A stretch of 64,000 nucleotides of DNA from Streptomyces kurssanovii (GCF_014649695.1 NZ_BMTN01000004.1:372001-436000); one strand, 5' to 3'; counted from the first letter of the stretch, positions 49,009 through 59,278 are shown. Program-made: numbers and translations. The notes: generated by a model not told the origin, from the letters alone.

Positions 49009-52000
49009 TCAGCGCGGCGGCAGCGGCGGCCTGCGCAGGTCGGGGACCTCGGAGTAGTCCGGGGGCACCGCGGCAGGGGCAGCCTTGAGCATGTCCAGGG
49101 CCAGCCGGATGGCGTCGTCGAGGCCCACATGGCGCCCCTCGGCCCAGTCCAGTGGTGTCCGGAGGGCGTACACGTCCGGTTCGACGCCGTGGTTCTCGAT
49201 CGACCAGCCGTAGGCGTCGAACCATGCCGCGTTCATCGGGACCGTGATCACCGTGCCGTCGCCCAGCCGGTGACGGCCCGTCATGCCGACCACGCCGCCC
49301 CAGGTGCGGGTGCCGACCACCGGGCCGCGGCCCAGCAGTTTGAACGCCGCCGTGATCATGTCCCCGTCCGACGAGGTCGCCTCGTCCGCGATCGCGACGA
49401 CCGGCCCGCGCGGCGCGTTCGAGGTGTACGAGACCGGCTGGGCGTTGCGGGTGAGGTCCCAGCCCAGGATCCTGCGGGTCAGCTTCTCGATGACCAGCTC
49501 GCTGATGTGGCCGCCCGCGTTGCCGCGGACGTCCACGATGAGCGCCGGCCGGGAGACCTCCATCCGCACGTCGCGGTTGAACTGCGCCCAGCCGGAGCCG
49601 CCCATGTCGGGGATGTGCAGGTAACCGCACTTGCCCCCGCTGGCCTCCCGTACCACCGCGCGCCGTTTGGCCACCCAGTCCTGGTAGCGCAGCGGCCGCT
49701 CGTCGATCAGCGGGACGATCGCGACCCTTCGCGGGGGGCCGCCGGTCTCACCCTCCGCGGGGAGGAACGTCAGCTCGACCGTCGTGCCGCCCGCCGCGGA
49801 CAGCATCGGATAGGGCCCCGCCACCGGGTCGACCGGACGGCCGTCCACGTGGGTCAGGATCGCGCCCTCCCTGATTCCCGTGCCGGCCAGCGGGGAGCGG
49901 GCCTTGGAGTCGGAGGAGTCGCCCGGCAGGATGCGTTTGACCACCCATTTCCCGTCCCGGCAGACGAGGTTCGCGCCCAGCAGGCCAATGGCGCGCTGGT
50001 AGTGCGGAGGTCCTTCGTTGCGCCGGGCCGCGGTGACGTAGGCGTGGGAGGTGCCCAGTTCCCCGAGGACCTCGCGCATCAGATCGGCGAACTCGTCGGG
50101 AGAGGCGACACGTTCGACCAGCGGCCGGTACTGCTCCAGCACCCCGTCCCAGTCGATCCCGCACATGTCCGGTTCCCAGAAGTAGCCGCGGATGATGCGG
50201 CCGGCCTCCGCGTACGCCTGGCGCCATTCGGCCACCGGGTCCACCTCGTGCAGGATGCGGCGCAGGTCGAGGAAGACGGTGGAGTCGAGGTCGCCGGTCT
50301 CCGTGGCGGGCACGGCGCGCAGGTCGCCCTCGTCGACGACGACGAGCCGGGTGCCGTCGCCGCTCACCGCGAACCAGTCCAGATGGCCGACCAGTTCGGT
50401 CTTGCGTGCCTTGGAGATGTCGAAGTGCTCCAGCGTGGGCCTGCCGGAGGTGTCGGCCGGGTTGACGAACGTCTCGCCCAGCGCGCCGGAGATGGGCCAG
50501 CGCAGCCAGACGAGGCCGCCGCCGGCGACCGCGTGCAGCGCCGAGTACTTGGACGCGGCGACCGGGAACGGCGTGACCCGGTTCTCCAGGCCCTCGATCT
50601 CGACGAGCACCGCGCTGTCGGGCGACTCCTCCAGCGGGTCGAGCCCGCCGGCGGCCGGCCGGCCCTCCGGTGTGAGAGCGAAGGGCGAGGGCGTCGCGGA
50701 GGAGAGCGGCACCAGGTAGGGGCGGCAGCCGAGCGGGAAGGACAGGTCGCCGGTGTGCACGTCGTAGACCGGGTCGAAGCCGCGCCAGGAGAGGAAGGCG
50801 AGGTAGCGGCCGTCGCGGGTGAAGACCGGATTCTCGTCCTCGAAACGGCCGTTGGTGACGTCGACGATCGTGCGGTCGGCGATCCGGGCCATCCTGATCT
50901 GCCGCAGCGAGCGGCCGATGCCGGGCTGCGACCAGGTCAGCCAGTGTCCGTCGGGGGAGAACGACAGGTCGCGCACGGGCCCGTTGAGGGAGCGGACCAG
51001 TTCGGTGACCTCGCCCGTGGACTCCTCCGTGGTGTCGATCAGGAGCAGCCGGCCGTCGTGGGAGGCTATGGCGATCCGTTCGCCCTCGCTGTCGGCGGCC
51101 ACTTCCAGCACCCGCCCCAGCTGTCCCGACGCGAGCCGGCGCGGCTCACGGTCGCCGGTCGCCCGCGGCAGGTACGCGATCTCGACGGCGTCCTCGCCGT
51201 CCGCGTCCGTGATGTAGGCGACCTGCCCGCCGCTGCCCAGCATCGCCGGCAGCCGTACCCGCACGCCGGGAGTGTCCGCGATGGTGCGGGCCGGGCCGTC
51301 GCGGTGGGTGAGCCAGTACAGGCTGCCGCGCACGTTGACGGCGCTGGCCCGCCCCGTCTCGTCGACCGAGACCGCGCCCACATGGCCGGCGGCCGGCACC
51401 TGATACGTGCGGCGGCCGGCGCGCGGCCCGCCGAGCCGTACCTCCAGCTTGCGCGGCACCGAGTCGGGCCTGGTCAGGTCCTCGACGATCCACAGGTCGC
51501 CGCCGCACTGGTACACGACCCGGTGGCCGTCGCTCGCGGCGTGCCGGGCGTAGAAGGCGTCGTGGTCGGTGTGGCGCAGCAGTCCCGTTCCGTCGGGGCG
51601 GCAGGAGTAGAGGTTGCCCACGCCCTCGTGGTCGGAGAGGAACGCGATCCGGCCGTCGTCCTCCGACCACCGGGCGGTGCCGTTGCCGTGGATGAACATG
51701 GGGCAGTCGAGGTGCCCGTTCAGGTCGGGGAGCAGTTGCTCGCCCTGCAGCCACAGCCGGCCGGTCGCGCCGCCGCGGTAGCGCTTCCACGCGGCGGGTT
51801 CGTGCGGCGGCTTGCCGGTGAGCAGCAGGGTGCGCCGTTCACAGCCGGTGCCGCCGGGGTGGGAGGGTCCCTCCGACTCGTCGGTGACGGCGATGTCGGA
51901 GACCGGTCCCCAGGGCAGCCGGCCGCCGGGGGAGCCGTCGGTCGGGACGCTGTAGGCCCAGGAGAAGTACGAGAAGGGCTGGCCGTGCGAGGAGACGGCG

Positions 52001-52323
52001 AGGATCTGGCCGTCGGGGGTCCAGCCGCAGACCCGGGTGTCGGTCGAGCCCCAGTAGCTCAGCCGGCGCGCGGGGCCGCCCTCGACGGGCGCGAGATGGA
52101 TCTCCGGGTCGAGGCTGCGCCAGTTCGTATAGGCGATGTGCCGGCCGTCGGGCGAGAAGCGGGGGTGCCCGACCCTGGTGCGGTCGACGGTCAGCCGCCA
52201 TGCCCGGTCGGGCTGTTTCCCCTCCGGGACCAGCGGCGCGATCCACAGGTCGTCCTCGGCGGCGAAGCACAGCAGGTCGCCGTACAGATGCGGGTAGCGG
52301 AGATACGCGGCGTCGTCACTCAC
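49009..52323 (-). CDS. Tricorn-type protease (S41 family)
   Basis: A 1104-residue cytosolic peptidase. The first 650 or so residues carry repeated WD40/beta-propeller-like blades of the form FSPDGRHIAYTNW, FTRDGRYLAFLSW and FSPDGHWLTWSQP. A C1 helical region, a PDZ-like domain (GIREGAILTHVDGRPVDP) and the S41 catalytic domain follow. The nucleophile is the Ser in AIADEATSSDGDMITAAF, and the oxyanion segment is DVRGNAGGHISEL. Tricorn trims peptides released by the proteasome. GTG 52323 begins the conserved N-terminus (YLRYPHLYGDLLCFAAEDD); the frame is open further upstream without homology. Confidence 0.9.
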   Translation of the reverse strand: MSDDAAYLRYPHLYGDLLCFAAEDDLWIAPLVPEGKQPDRAWRLTVDRTRVGHPRFSPDGRHIAYTNWRSLDPEIHLAPVEGGPARRLSYWGSTDTRVCGWTPDGQILAVSSHGQPFSYFSWAYSVPTDGSPGGRLPWGPVSDIAVTDESEGPSHPGGTGCERRTLLLTGKPPHEPAAWKRYRGGATGRLWLQGEQLLPDLNGHLDCPMFIHGNGTARWSEDDGRIAFLSDHEGVGNLYSCRPDGTGLLRHTDHDAFYARHAASDGHRVVYQCGGDLWIVEDLTRPDSVPRKLEVRLGGPRAGRRTYQVPAAGHVGAVSVDETGRASAVNVRGSLYWLTHRDGPARTIADTPGVRVRLPAMLGSGGQVAYITDADGEDAVEIAYLPRATGDREPRRLASGQLGRVLEVAADSEGERIAIASHDGRLLLIDTTEESTGEVTELVRSLNGPVRDLSFSPDGHWLTWSQPGIGRSLRQIRMARIADRTIVDVTNGRFEDENPVFTRDGRYLAFLSWRGFDPVYDVHTGDLSFPLGCRPYLVPLSSATPSPFALTPEGRPAAGGLDPLEESPDSAVLVEIEGLENRVTPFPVAASKYSALHAVAGGGLVWLRWPISGALGETFVNPADTSGRPTLEHFDISKARKTELVGHLDWFAVSGDGTRLVVVDEGDLRAVPATETGDLDSTVFLDLRRILHEVDPVAEWRQAYAEAGRIIRGYFWEPDMCGIDWDGVLEQYRPLVERVASPDEFADLMREVLGELGTSHAYVTAARRNEGPPHYQRAIGLLGANLVCRDGKWVVKRILPGDSSDSKARSPLAGTGIREGAILTHVDGRPVDPVAGPYPMLSAAGGTTVELTFLPAEGETGGPPRRVAIVPLIDERPLRYQDWVAKRRAVVREASGGKCGYLHIPDMGGSGWAQFNRDVRMEVSRPALIVDVRGNAGGHISELVIEKLTRRILGWDLTRNAQPVSYTSNAPRGPVVAIADEATSSDGDMITAAFKLLGRGPVVGTRTWGGVVGMTGRHRLGDGTVITVPMNAAWFDAYGWSIENHGVEPDVYALRTPLDWAEGRHVGLDDAIRLALDMLKAAPAAVPPDYSEVPDLRRPPLPPR

Positions 52324-52498
52324 CCCCCAATGCTTTCCGCGCCCAAGGGCCGCGGCAACTTGTGGGGCGGGGTGAATCGCGGGGCGGCCGGATGAGCGGC
52401 GCGACCCCGTGTGGCCTGACCGGGAGGAACGGCCGCGGCCCGCAGCGTCCATGACGCGGAACTCGGTGGCCGGGAACGTCCGTGACCGAGGCCACAAT

Positions 52499-52558
52499 CG
52501 AAACGGTTTCGTTTCGATGGCGCCCCGGGTACTCTCGAAGTGTACGAAACAGTTTCGT
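52499..52558. promoter_or_regulatory. Twin TetR operators upstream of tetR
   Basis: CGAAACGGTTTCG (52499-52511) and ACGAAACAGTTTCGT (52544-52558) are perfect palindromes of the same CGAAAC-N-GTTTCG type, 46 bp centre to centre. They overlap the presumed promoter of the tetR gene at 52586. Confidence 0.8.
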
Positions 52559-52585
52559 TCGATCACCGCGACCCGGGAGGCAGGC

Positions 52586-53158
52586 ATGACACGCAGCCGG
52601 CTCACCCCGGAGCGCGAGGCGCAGCTGTACGAAGCAGTGCTCGACCTGCTCCGCGAGGTCGGTTACGACGCCCTGACCATGGACGCCGTGGCGGCCCGTA
52701 CGCGCTCCAGCAAGGCCACGCTCTACCGCCAGTGGAAGAGCAAGCCCGAGCTGGTCGCCACGGCGCTCAAGCACGGCAAGCCGGTGCATGTCGGCGACAT
52801 CGACACCGGCACCCTGCGCGGCGACTTCCACGCCATGATCGGACGCACCGACGACTGTCAGATGGAGAAGGACTCCGCGCTGATGCGGGGTCTGGCCCAG
52901 GCGATCCACGCCCATCCCGATCTCCACCAAGCCCTGCGTGAGCTGCTCATCGAGCCGGAGATCACCGGACTCGACGCGCTGCTGCGGCGGGCCGTGGACC
53001 GGGGTGAGGTCAGCGCGGACAACCCGGCACTGGGTTACGTACCGCACATGCTGGTCGGCGCTTTCGTCGTCCGGCATCTGATCGAGGACCGCACCCCCGA
53101 CCAAGCCTTCCTCACCGACTATCTCGACGCCGTGGTCCTCCCCGCCCTCGGCGTCTGA
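52586..53158 (+). CDS. TetR-family transcriptional regulator
   Basis: A 190-residue repressor. The helix-turn-helix covers about residues 27-55 (MDAVAARTRSSKATLYRQW), followed by a TetR C-terminal domain of the type seen beside MMPL and MFS pumps. ATG 52586 follows GGGAGG. Twin CGAAAC palindromes lie directly upstream, indicating autoregulation. The MMPL transporter gene begins 120 bp downstream on the same strand and is likely its main target. Confidence 0.9.
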   Translation: MTRSRLTPEREAQLYEAVLDLLREVGYDALTMDAVAARTRSSKATLYRQWKSKPELVATALKHGKPVHVGDIDTGTLRGDFHAMIGRTDDCQMEKDSALMRGLAQAIHAHPDLHQALRELLIEPEITGLDALLRRAVDRGEVSADNPALGYVPHMLVGAFVVRHLIEDRTPDQAFLTDYLDAVVLPALGV

Positions 53159-53278
53159 CCTCCCCGGGTCGCGACACCCCTCCCCGCTGCACCACAGCAC
53201 AGCACCTGACGCGCGCCGCTCTCGTCGTCGGGCCGGCTCCCCATGCCCTGTTCACCCTCATTTACGGGAGTAGCCCTC

Positions 53279-55444
53279 GTGGCCACGTTTCTCTACAAGC
53301 TAGGACGGTCGGCCTTCCGGCGCCGCCGTCTCGTCGCCCTGCTGTGGGTGGCGCTGCTCGCCGTCGCCGGGGTCGGCGCGGCCACCGCGTCCACCGCCAC
53401 GTCCTCTTCCTTCTCCATCCCGGGGACGGAGGCCCAGAAGGCCTTCGACCTGCTGGAGGAGCGCTTCCCCGGCGGCAGCGCCGACGGCGCGACCGCCCGG
53501 GTGGTGTTCAAGGCCCCCGACGGCGAGAAGATGACCGACGCCGGTCACCGTGCCGAGGTGGACAAGGCCGTCTCCGAACTCAAGGACGGCTCCGACCAGA
53601 TCGCGGCGGTCACCGACCCGTACACCGCCAAGGCCGTCTCACGGGACGGCTCCACCGCCTACGTCTCCGTCACCTACGCCGTCAGCTCGATGGAGCTGAC
53701 CGACGCGACGCGTGAGGCGCTGGAGGAGACCGGCACCGAGGCGCGCGAAGCGGGCCTGACGGTGGAGATCGGCGGTGACGCGCTCCAGGCGATACCGGAG
53801 AGCGGGGCGGGCGAGATCATCGGCGTCGTCGTCGCGGGCATCGTCCTCGTCATCACCTTCGGTTCGCTGGTCGCCGCCGGGCTGCCGCTGCTCACCGCGA
53901 TCATCGGCGTCGGCATCGGCATCTCCACGATCACCGCCCTGGCGAACGTCCTCGACCTCGGCTCGACCACCTCGACCCTCGCGATGATGATCGGCCTGGC
54001 GGTCGGCATCGACTACGCGCTGTTCATCGTCTCCCGCTACCGTGCCGAACTGGCCGAGGGCAAGGAGCACGAGGAGGCGGCCGGACGGGCCGTCGGCACC
54101 GCGGGCTCCGCGGTCGTCTTCGCCGGCCTGACCGTGGTCATCGCCCTCGTCGGCCTGGCCGTGGTGAACATCCCGATGCTCACCAAGATGGGCTTCGCCG
54201 CCGCCGGCACCGTCGTCATCGCCGTCCTGATCGCCCTCACCCTGATCCCGGCGCTGCTCGGCTTCGCGGGCAAGCGTGTGCTGGGCCGCAAGGTGCGCAA
54301 GGGCGCGCCCGTCTCCGACAAGCCGAACGCCGGCACCCGCTGGGCGCGCTTCGTGCTGCGCCGCCCGGTCGCCGTGCTGCTCGCCGGCGTCGTGGGCCTC
54401 GGGGCCATGGCGATACCGGCCGCCTCGCTGGAGATGGGTCTGCCCGACGACGGCGCGCAGCCCACGAGCACCACCCAGCGCAAGGCGTACGACCTGCTCT
54501 CCGACGGCTTCGGGCCCGGCTTCAACGGCCCGCTGATGGTTGTCGTCGACGGCGACAAGAGCGTGGCGGACCGCACGGTCGAGGTCATCAAGGGCCTCGA
54601 CGGCGCCGCCGCCGTCACCCCGCCGACCCTCAACAAGGCCGGCGACACCGCGATGATCACGGTGATCCCGAAGGACAGGCCCTCCTCGGTCCCGACCGAG
54701 GACCTGGTGCACGACATCCGCGACCGGAGCGGTGACGAGGTCCTCGTCACCGGCGCCACCGCGATGAACATCGACTTCTCGCAGAAGATGAACGACGCGC
54801 TGCTGCCCTACCTGGCGCTCGTCGTGGGTCTCGCCTTCCTGCTGCTGATGGTGGTCTTCCGGTCGGTGCTGGTGCCGCTCAAGGCGGCCCTCGGATTCCT
54901 GCTGTCGGTCGTCGCGGCACTCGGCGCGGTCGTGGCCGTGTTCCAGTGGGGCTGGCTGGGCTCGCTGTTCGGGGTCGAGCAGACCGGCCCGATCATGTCG
55001 ATGATGCCGATCTTCATGGTGGGCGTCGTCTTCGGTCTCGCCATGGACTACGAGGTCTTCCTGGTCACCCGGATGAGGGAGGCGTACGTCCACGGCGAGC
55101 GGCCGGGCGAGGCGATCGTCACCGGCTTCCGCCACGGGACCAGGGTGGTGGCCGCCGCGGCCGTCATCATGATCGCTGTCTTCTCCGGTTTCATCGGCTC
55201 CAGCGAGCAGATGGTCAAGATGATCGGCTTCGGTCTCGCGATCGCCGTCTTCTTCGACGCGTTCGTGGTCCGCATGGCGATCGTGCCGGCGGTGCTGGCC
55301 CTGCTCGGCCACAAGGCCTGGTGGCTGCCCCGCTGGCTGGACCGGGTGCTGCCGAACGTCGACGTGGAGGGCGAGAAGCTGCACAAGGAGCTCGCCGAGA
55401 GCCCCGGCGACCCCGACGGGGACCGCGAGTTGGTCCGCGTCTGA
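53279..55444 (+). CDS. MMPL-family (RND) transporter
   Basis: A 721-residue RND-type exporter with about 12 membrane helices and two large extracellular loops (about residues 35-170 and 380-510). The charged TM4 pair typical of proton-driven MMPL proteins is in LAVGIDYALFIVSRYR (about 247-262), and the equivalent in the second half is FGLAMDYEVFLVTRMRE (about 595-611). MMPL proteins export lipids or hydrophobic antibiotics. GTG 53279 follows GGGAG. Regulation by the upstream TetR is likely. Two strong hairpins follow. Confidence 0.9.
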   Translation: MATFLYKLGRSAFRRRRLVALLWVALLAVAGVGAATASTATSSSFSIPGTEAQKAFDLLEERFPGGSADGATARVVFKAPDGEKMTDAGHRAEVDKAVSELKDGSDQIAAVTDPYTAKAVSRDGSTAYVSVTYAVSSMELTDATREALEETGTEAREAGLTVEIGGDALQAIPESGAGEIIGVVVAGIVLVITFGSLVAAGLPLLTAIIGVGIGISTITALANVLDLGSTTSTLAMMIGLAVGIDYALFIVSRYRAELAEGKEHEEAAGRAVGTAGSAVVFAGLTVVIALVGLAVVNIPMLTKMGFAAAGTVVIAVLIALTLIPALLGFAGKRVLGRKVRKGAPVSDKPNAGTRWARFVLRRPVAVLLAGVVGLGAMAIPAASLEMGLPDDGAQPTSTTQRKAYDLLSDGFGPGFNGPLMVVVDGDKSVADRTVEVIKGLDGAAAVTPPTLNKAGDTAMITVIPKDRPSSVPTEDLVHDIRDRSGDEVLVTGATAMNIDFSQKMNDALLPYLALVVGLAFLLLMVVFRSVLVPLKAALGFLLSVVAALGAVVAVFQWGWLGSLFGVEQTGPIMSMMPIFMVGVVFGLAMDYEVFLVTRMREAYVHGERPGEAIVTGFRHGTRVVAAAAVIMIAVFSGFIGSSEQMVKMIGFGLAIAVFFDAFVVRMAIVPAVLALLGHKAWWLPRWLDRVLPNVDVEGEKLHKELAESPGDPDGDRELVRV

Positions 55445-55483
55445 CGCTCCCTGCGACCAGGGAGGACATGAACTCCGGAGGTG

Positions 55484-55515
55484 CCCCGTGGCGCGGCGTC
55501 CGCCGCGCCACGGGG
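55484..55515 (+). terminator. Hairpin after the MMPL gene
   Basis: Perfect 15-bp arms, CCCCGTGGCGCGGCG and its complement, with a minimal centre, 40 bp after the stop codon. Confidence 0.65.
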
Positions 55516-55570
55516 AGAGCGGACCTCCGGCGCCGCGACGGCACCGTGGGGACGGGGGCCGTCACGGAAG

Positions 55571-55607
55571 AGGTGGCCGTATCCGCGCGACGCGGATACG
55601 GCCACCT
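55571..55607. terminator. Bidirectional terminator between MMPL and ssgE genes
   Basis: Perfect 17-bp stem, AGGTGGCCGTATCCGCG with its complement, around CGA, followed by GTTT. It serves the two convergent genes. Confidence 0.85.
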
Positions 55608-55648
55608 GTTTGCCGTGTGCCCTTGCCGTGTGCCCGCGGGACACCGCC

Positions 55649-55990
55649 TCAGAGCGCCGGAGCGGCGACCGCGTACGTGTGGCGGAGGAAACGGATCAGC
55701 GTCTGAGCGTCGAACTGGACCACCGCGACACCGTCCGAGGTGTGGAACTCGATGATCGCCTGGACGCGTCCGCACGGCCAGATGCCGATGTCCCCGTCCC
55801 GGGTGGGCGCCCGCAGCCCCGACTCGAGGAGTTCACGCGGGAACGTCCACTCCTTGCCGCTCGGGAACGCGAAACTGACGGTGGCGGGATCCTCGGCGGG
55901 GTCGTAGCTCAGGAAGACGCGCACCGGTCGGTGCTGAGGAGCGTCGGTGACGATCCGGCCACTTGCCTGCTCTTTGACGGCGTGCGACAT
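55649..55990 (-). CDS. ssgE: SsgA-like sporulation/cell-division protein, probably SsgE
   Basis: A 113-residue member of the SsgA-like family, found only in sporulating actinomycetes and acting in septum placement, peptidoglycan remodelling and spore release. Family landmarks are VRVFLSYDPAEDPATVSFAF (about residues 23-42), WTFPRELLESGLRAPTRDGD (about 48-67) and GIWPC. ATG 55990 follows GAGGAG. The presence of hrdD, sepX and this gene in the same chromosomal region suggests the SsgE member. The paralogue assignment rests on context and length, so it is less certain than the family. Confidence 0.75.
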   Translation of the reverse strand: MSHAVKEQASGRIVTDAPQHRPVRVFLSYDPAEDPATVSFAFPSGKEWTFPRELLESGLRAPTRDGDIGIWPCGRVQAIIEFHTSDGVAVVQFDAQTLIRFLRHTYAVAAPAL

Positions 55991-56098
55991 CGGCAAGCTC
56001 CTCACACTCTCGTCCGCTTTGTCTCTAATGTCCCATATTTCGGATGGGATGCTCCGTCTTCCTCCGTGGAACCGTGTTCATTTGTGATCCATGCGCTC

Positions 56099-56115
56099 TT
56101 GCAAGTCATTTGCAG
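56099..56115. promoter_or_regulatory. Nur-box-like site upstream of the nickel-type ECF operon
   Basis: TTGCAA-GTCAT-TTGCAG. The Streptomyces nickel-responsive Fur homologue Nur binds a TTGCAA-N5-TTGCAA type sequence; 11 of 12 specified bases and the spacing match. It lies 51 bp upstream of the first transporter gene. Confidence 0.65.
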
Positions 56116-56165
56116 CAGGGCACTATCATTGAGCACTTCCTCATCTGTCCGAAGCGGAGCTCTCC

Positions 56166-57245
56166 ATGCATGTCCCCGACGGATTCATCAACACGCCCGT
56201 CTCGGTGGCCGCCGGAGTCGTCGCTGCCGGCGCGGTCGCCGTCAGCCTCCGCGGCGCCCGCCGTGAGCTGGGGGGATCCCCTGCCGAGCTCCCCGGCGCC
56301 GACCGCACGGCGCCGCTCGCGGGGCTCGTCGCCGCGTTCGTCTTCGCCGTTCAGATGCTCAACTTCCCTGTCGCGGCCGGCACCAGCGGCCATCTCCTCG
56401 GCGGGGCGCTCGCGGCCATCCTCGTCGGACCGTTCACGGGCGTGCTCTGCATAGCCGTCGTACTGCTGATGCAGGGCATCCTCTTCGCCGACGGCGGACT
56501 CACCGCGCTCGGCGTCAACATCACCGTCATGGGCGTCGTCACCGTCCTCGTCGCGTACGGACTCTTCCGCGGCCTGGTCAAGATCCTGCCGCGCACCCGC
56601 CGCTCCGTGACCGCCGCGTCGTTCGTCGCCGCGCTGGTGTCCGTCCCCGCGGCCGCCGCGGCCTTCACCCTCCTCTACGAGGTCGGCGGCCTAACCGAGG
56701 TCCCGATCGGCTCCGTCCTCACCGCGATGGTCGGCGTCCACGTCCTGATCGGCATCGGCGAGGCCGTGATCACCATGCTGACCGTGGGCGCGGTCATCGC
56801 CGTACGGCCCGACCTGGTGTACGGCGCCCGCGGCCTGTCGGCACCGCTGAAGCTCCGCGTCGGCGGCGAGCTCGTCGACGCTCCGGCGGCAGCCGGACCG
56901 GCGCCCGCCGCCGCCCGCTCACCGCGCCGGCTGTGGCTCGGCGGCCTGGTGACCAGTCTCGTCCTCGCCGGCTTCGTCTCCTTCTACGCCTCCGCCGACC
57001 CCGACGGGCTGGAGAAGGTCGCCGCCGACAACGGCATCGACCGGACCGTCGAGGAGCACGCCGCGGCCGACTCGCCGCTCGCCGACTACGGCGTCAAGGA
57101 CGTCTCGGACGCCCGGCTCTCCGGCGGCCTCGCCGGCGTGATCGGGGTCGGCGCGACGGTGGCCCTCGGCAGTGGTGTCTTCTACGTGGTGCGCCGCCGG
57201 CGCAGCGAGGACGCCGGGCCGGAATCCGTCCAGGGATCGGTCTGA
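56166..57245 (+). CDS. nikM: ECF nickel/cobalt transporter substrate-binding component, CbiM/NikM fused to a PDGLE (NikN-like) domain
   Basis: A 359-residue membrane protein. The N-terminus MHVPDGFI is the metal-binding head of CbiM/NikM proteins; the histidine coordinates Ni2+ or Co2+. About seven hydrophobic segments fill residues 10-215. After a Pro/Ala linker a second unit (about 255-345) contains SADPDGLEKVA, the PDGLE signature of NikN/CbiN, flanked by two membrane helices. The fusion and the Nur-like box favour nickel over cobalt. No cobalamin riboswitch fits in the short upstream gap. It is followed by nikQ 1 bp after the stop. Confidence 0.88.
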   Translation: MHVPDGFINTPVSVAAGVVAAGAVAVSLRGARRELGGSPAELPGADRTAPLAGLVAAFVFAVQMLNFPVAAGTSGHLLGGALAAILVGPFTGVLCIAVVLLMQGILFADGGLTALGVNITVMGVVTVLVAYGLFRGLVKILPRTRRSVTAASFVAALVSVPAAAAAFTLLYEVGGLTEVPIGSVLTAMVGVHVLIGIGEAVITMLTVGAVIAVRPDLVYGARGLSAPLKLRVGGELVDAPAAAGPAPAAARSPRRLWLGGLVTSLVLAGFVSFYASADPDGLEKVAADNGIDRTVEEHAAADSPLADYGVKDVSDARLSGGLAGVIGVGATVALGSGVFYVVRRRRSEDAGPESVQGSV

Positions 57246-57246
57246 C

Positions 57247-58004
57247 ATGGGTGCGGGCCACGCCCACAAGCTCTACCGGCACGGCCACTCGCCGGTGCAC
57301 AGGCTCCCGGCGCACTGCAAGCTGCTCGCCGTCCTCGGTTTCGTGCTGGTCGTGGTCTCCACCCCGCGCGAGGCGGTCTGGGCCTTCGGGCTCTACGCCG
57401 TGCTGCTCGGCACGGTCGCGGCGGTGGCCCGGATCCCCGCCGGTTTCCTGCTGAAGCGGCTGCTGATCGAGATCCCGTTCGTGGCCTTCGCCCTGTTGAT
57501 GCCCTTCGTGGTGCCCGGTGAGCAGACCGAGGTGCTGGGGATCTCGCTCTCCGTCCCCGGCCTGTGGGGCGCCTGGAACATCCTCGCCAAGGGCACGCTG
57601 GGCGTCGCCGCCTCCGTGATCCTCGCCTCGACGACCGAACTGCGCTCGCTGCTCCTCGGCCTGCAGCGGCTGCGGCTGCCGTCGCTGCTGGTCCAGATCG
57701 CCTCCTTCATGATCCGTTACGGCGATGTCATCGCCGACGAGATGCGCCGGATGTCGATCGCCCGCCGCTCGCGCGGGTTCGAGGCGCGCGGAGTACGCCA
57801 CTGGGGCGTGCTGGCCAAGTCCGCCGGCGCCCTGTTCATCCGCTCCTACGAGCGCGGCGAACGGGTGCACCTGGCGATGGTCAGCCGGGGCTACACCGGC
57901 ACGATGCCGGTGCTCCACGACGTGCGGGCGACGCGCGCCCAGTGGTCGTACGCCGCCGCACTGCCCGTGACCGCGCTCGCGGTCTGTCTGCTGGGATGGA
58001 CGCT

Positions 58005-58008
<4 letters not shown>
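57247..58008 (+). CDS. nikQ: ECF transporter T component (CbiQ/NikQ)
   Basis: A 253-residue membrane protein that couples the substrate-binding unit to the ATPase. Five or so hydrophobic segments are present. The coupling motifs are visible as RRMSIARRSRGFEARG (about residues 170-185) and SYERGERVHLAMVSRGYTG (about 200-218), the Ala-Arg-Gly type helices that contact the ATPase. ATG 57247 lies 1 bp after the nikM stop, and its own stop overlaps the nikO start (ATGA). Confidence 0.9.
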
Positions 58009-58762
<754 letters not shown>

Positions 58763-58766
<4 letters not shown>

Positions 58767-59239
58767 ACATGGGGCGTGGATACGAGGACCGGAGCGGGGC
58801 GGCGGCGTCGCTGCTGCTCGACGACCAGCTGTGCTTCGCGCTGTACGCGGCGCAGCGGGCGGTCACGGCCGCCTACCGGCCGCTGCTCGCCGAACTCGGC
58901 CTGACCTACCCGCAGTACCTCACGATGCTGGTGCTGTGGGAGCGCGGCGAGATCCCGGTCAAGGAGCTCGGGGCCGCGCTGCGGCTCGACTACGGCACCG
59001 TCTCGCCGCTGCTGAAGCGGCTGGAGGCGGCGGGTCTCGTGCGCCGGGAGCGCTCCGCCGCCGACGAGCGCTCGGTGCGGCTGGTGCTCACCGAGGAGGG
59101 CGAGGCGATGCGCGGACGGGCGGAGGCGGTGCCCGCCCAACTGCTGGTGAGCACGGGCCTGGAGGGGTCGGAGATCGCGCGGCTCCGCGCCGATCTTCAC
59201 CGGCTCGCGGACGCGGCGGCGAAGGCTACCCCCGAGTAA
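58763..59239 (+). CDS. ohrR: MarR-family peroxide sensor OhrR
   Basis: A 158-residue regulator. The segment LLLDDQLCFALYAAQRAV (about residues 17-34) contains the conserved reactive cysteine that OhrR uses to sense organic hydroperoxides. The winged helix KELGAALRLDYGTVSPLLKRLEAAG follows; it is quoted here only by its limits, about 68-92. The GTG at 58763 overlaps the nikO stop; ATG 58769 is an alternative. ohr, its usual target, follows 71 bp downstream behind its own palindrome. Confidence 0.88.
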
Positions 59240-59260
59240 GGCCACGGCTGCCGACTCGGA

Positions 59261-59278
59261 TACATTGTGCGCGATGTA
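59261..59278. promoter_or_regulatory. OhrR-type operator upstream of ohr
   Basis: TACAT-N8-ATGTA (59261-59265 and 59274-59278), 33 bp before the ohr start. OhrR sites are AT-rich palindromes with TAC/GTA ends, and this is the only AT-rich symmetry in the gap. Confidence 0.65.

Noticed and set aside
48982-52395. Very long plus-strand frame opposite the tricorn protease
   Set aside because: No motif; it mirrors the coding strand's codon structure.
52324-52605. Upstream extension of the tricorn protease frame
   Set aside because: It crosses the tetR promoter with its twin operators and has no similarity to the family N-terminus.
55991-56165. Cobalamin riboswitch before the ECF transporter
   Set aside because: The gap is too short and lacks the B12-box type sequence; a Nur-like site explains it better.
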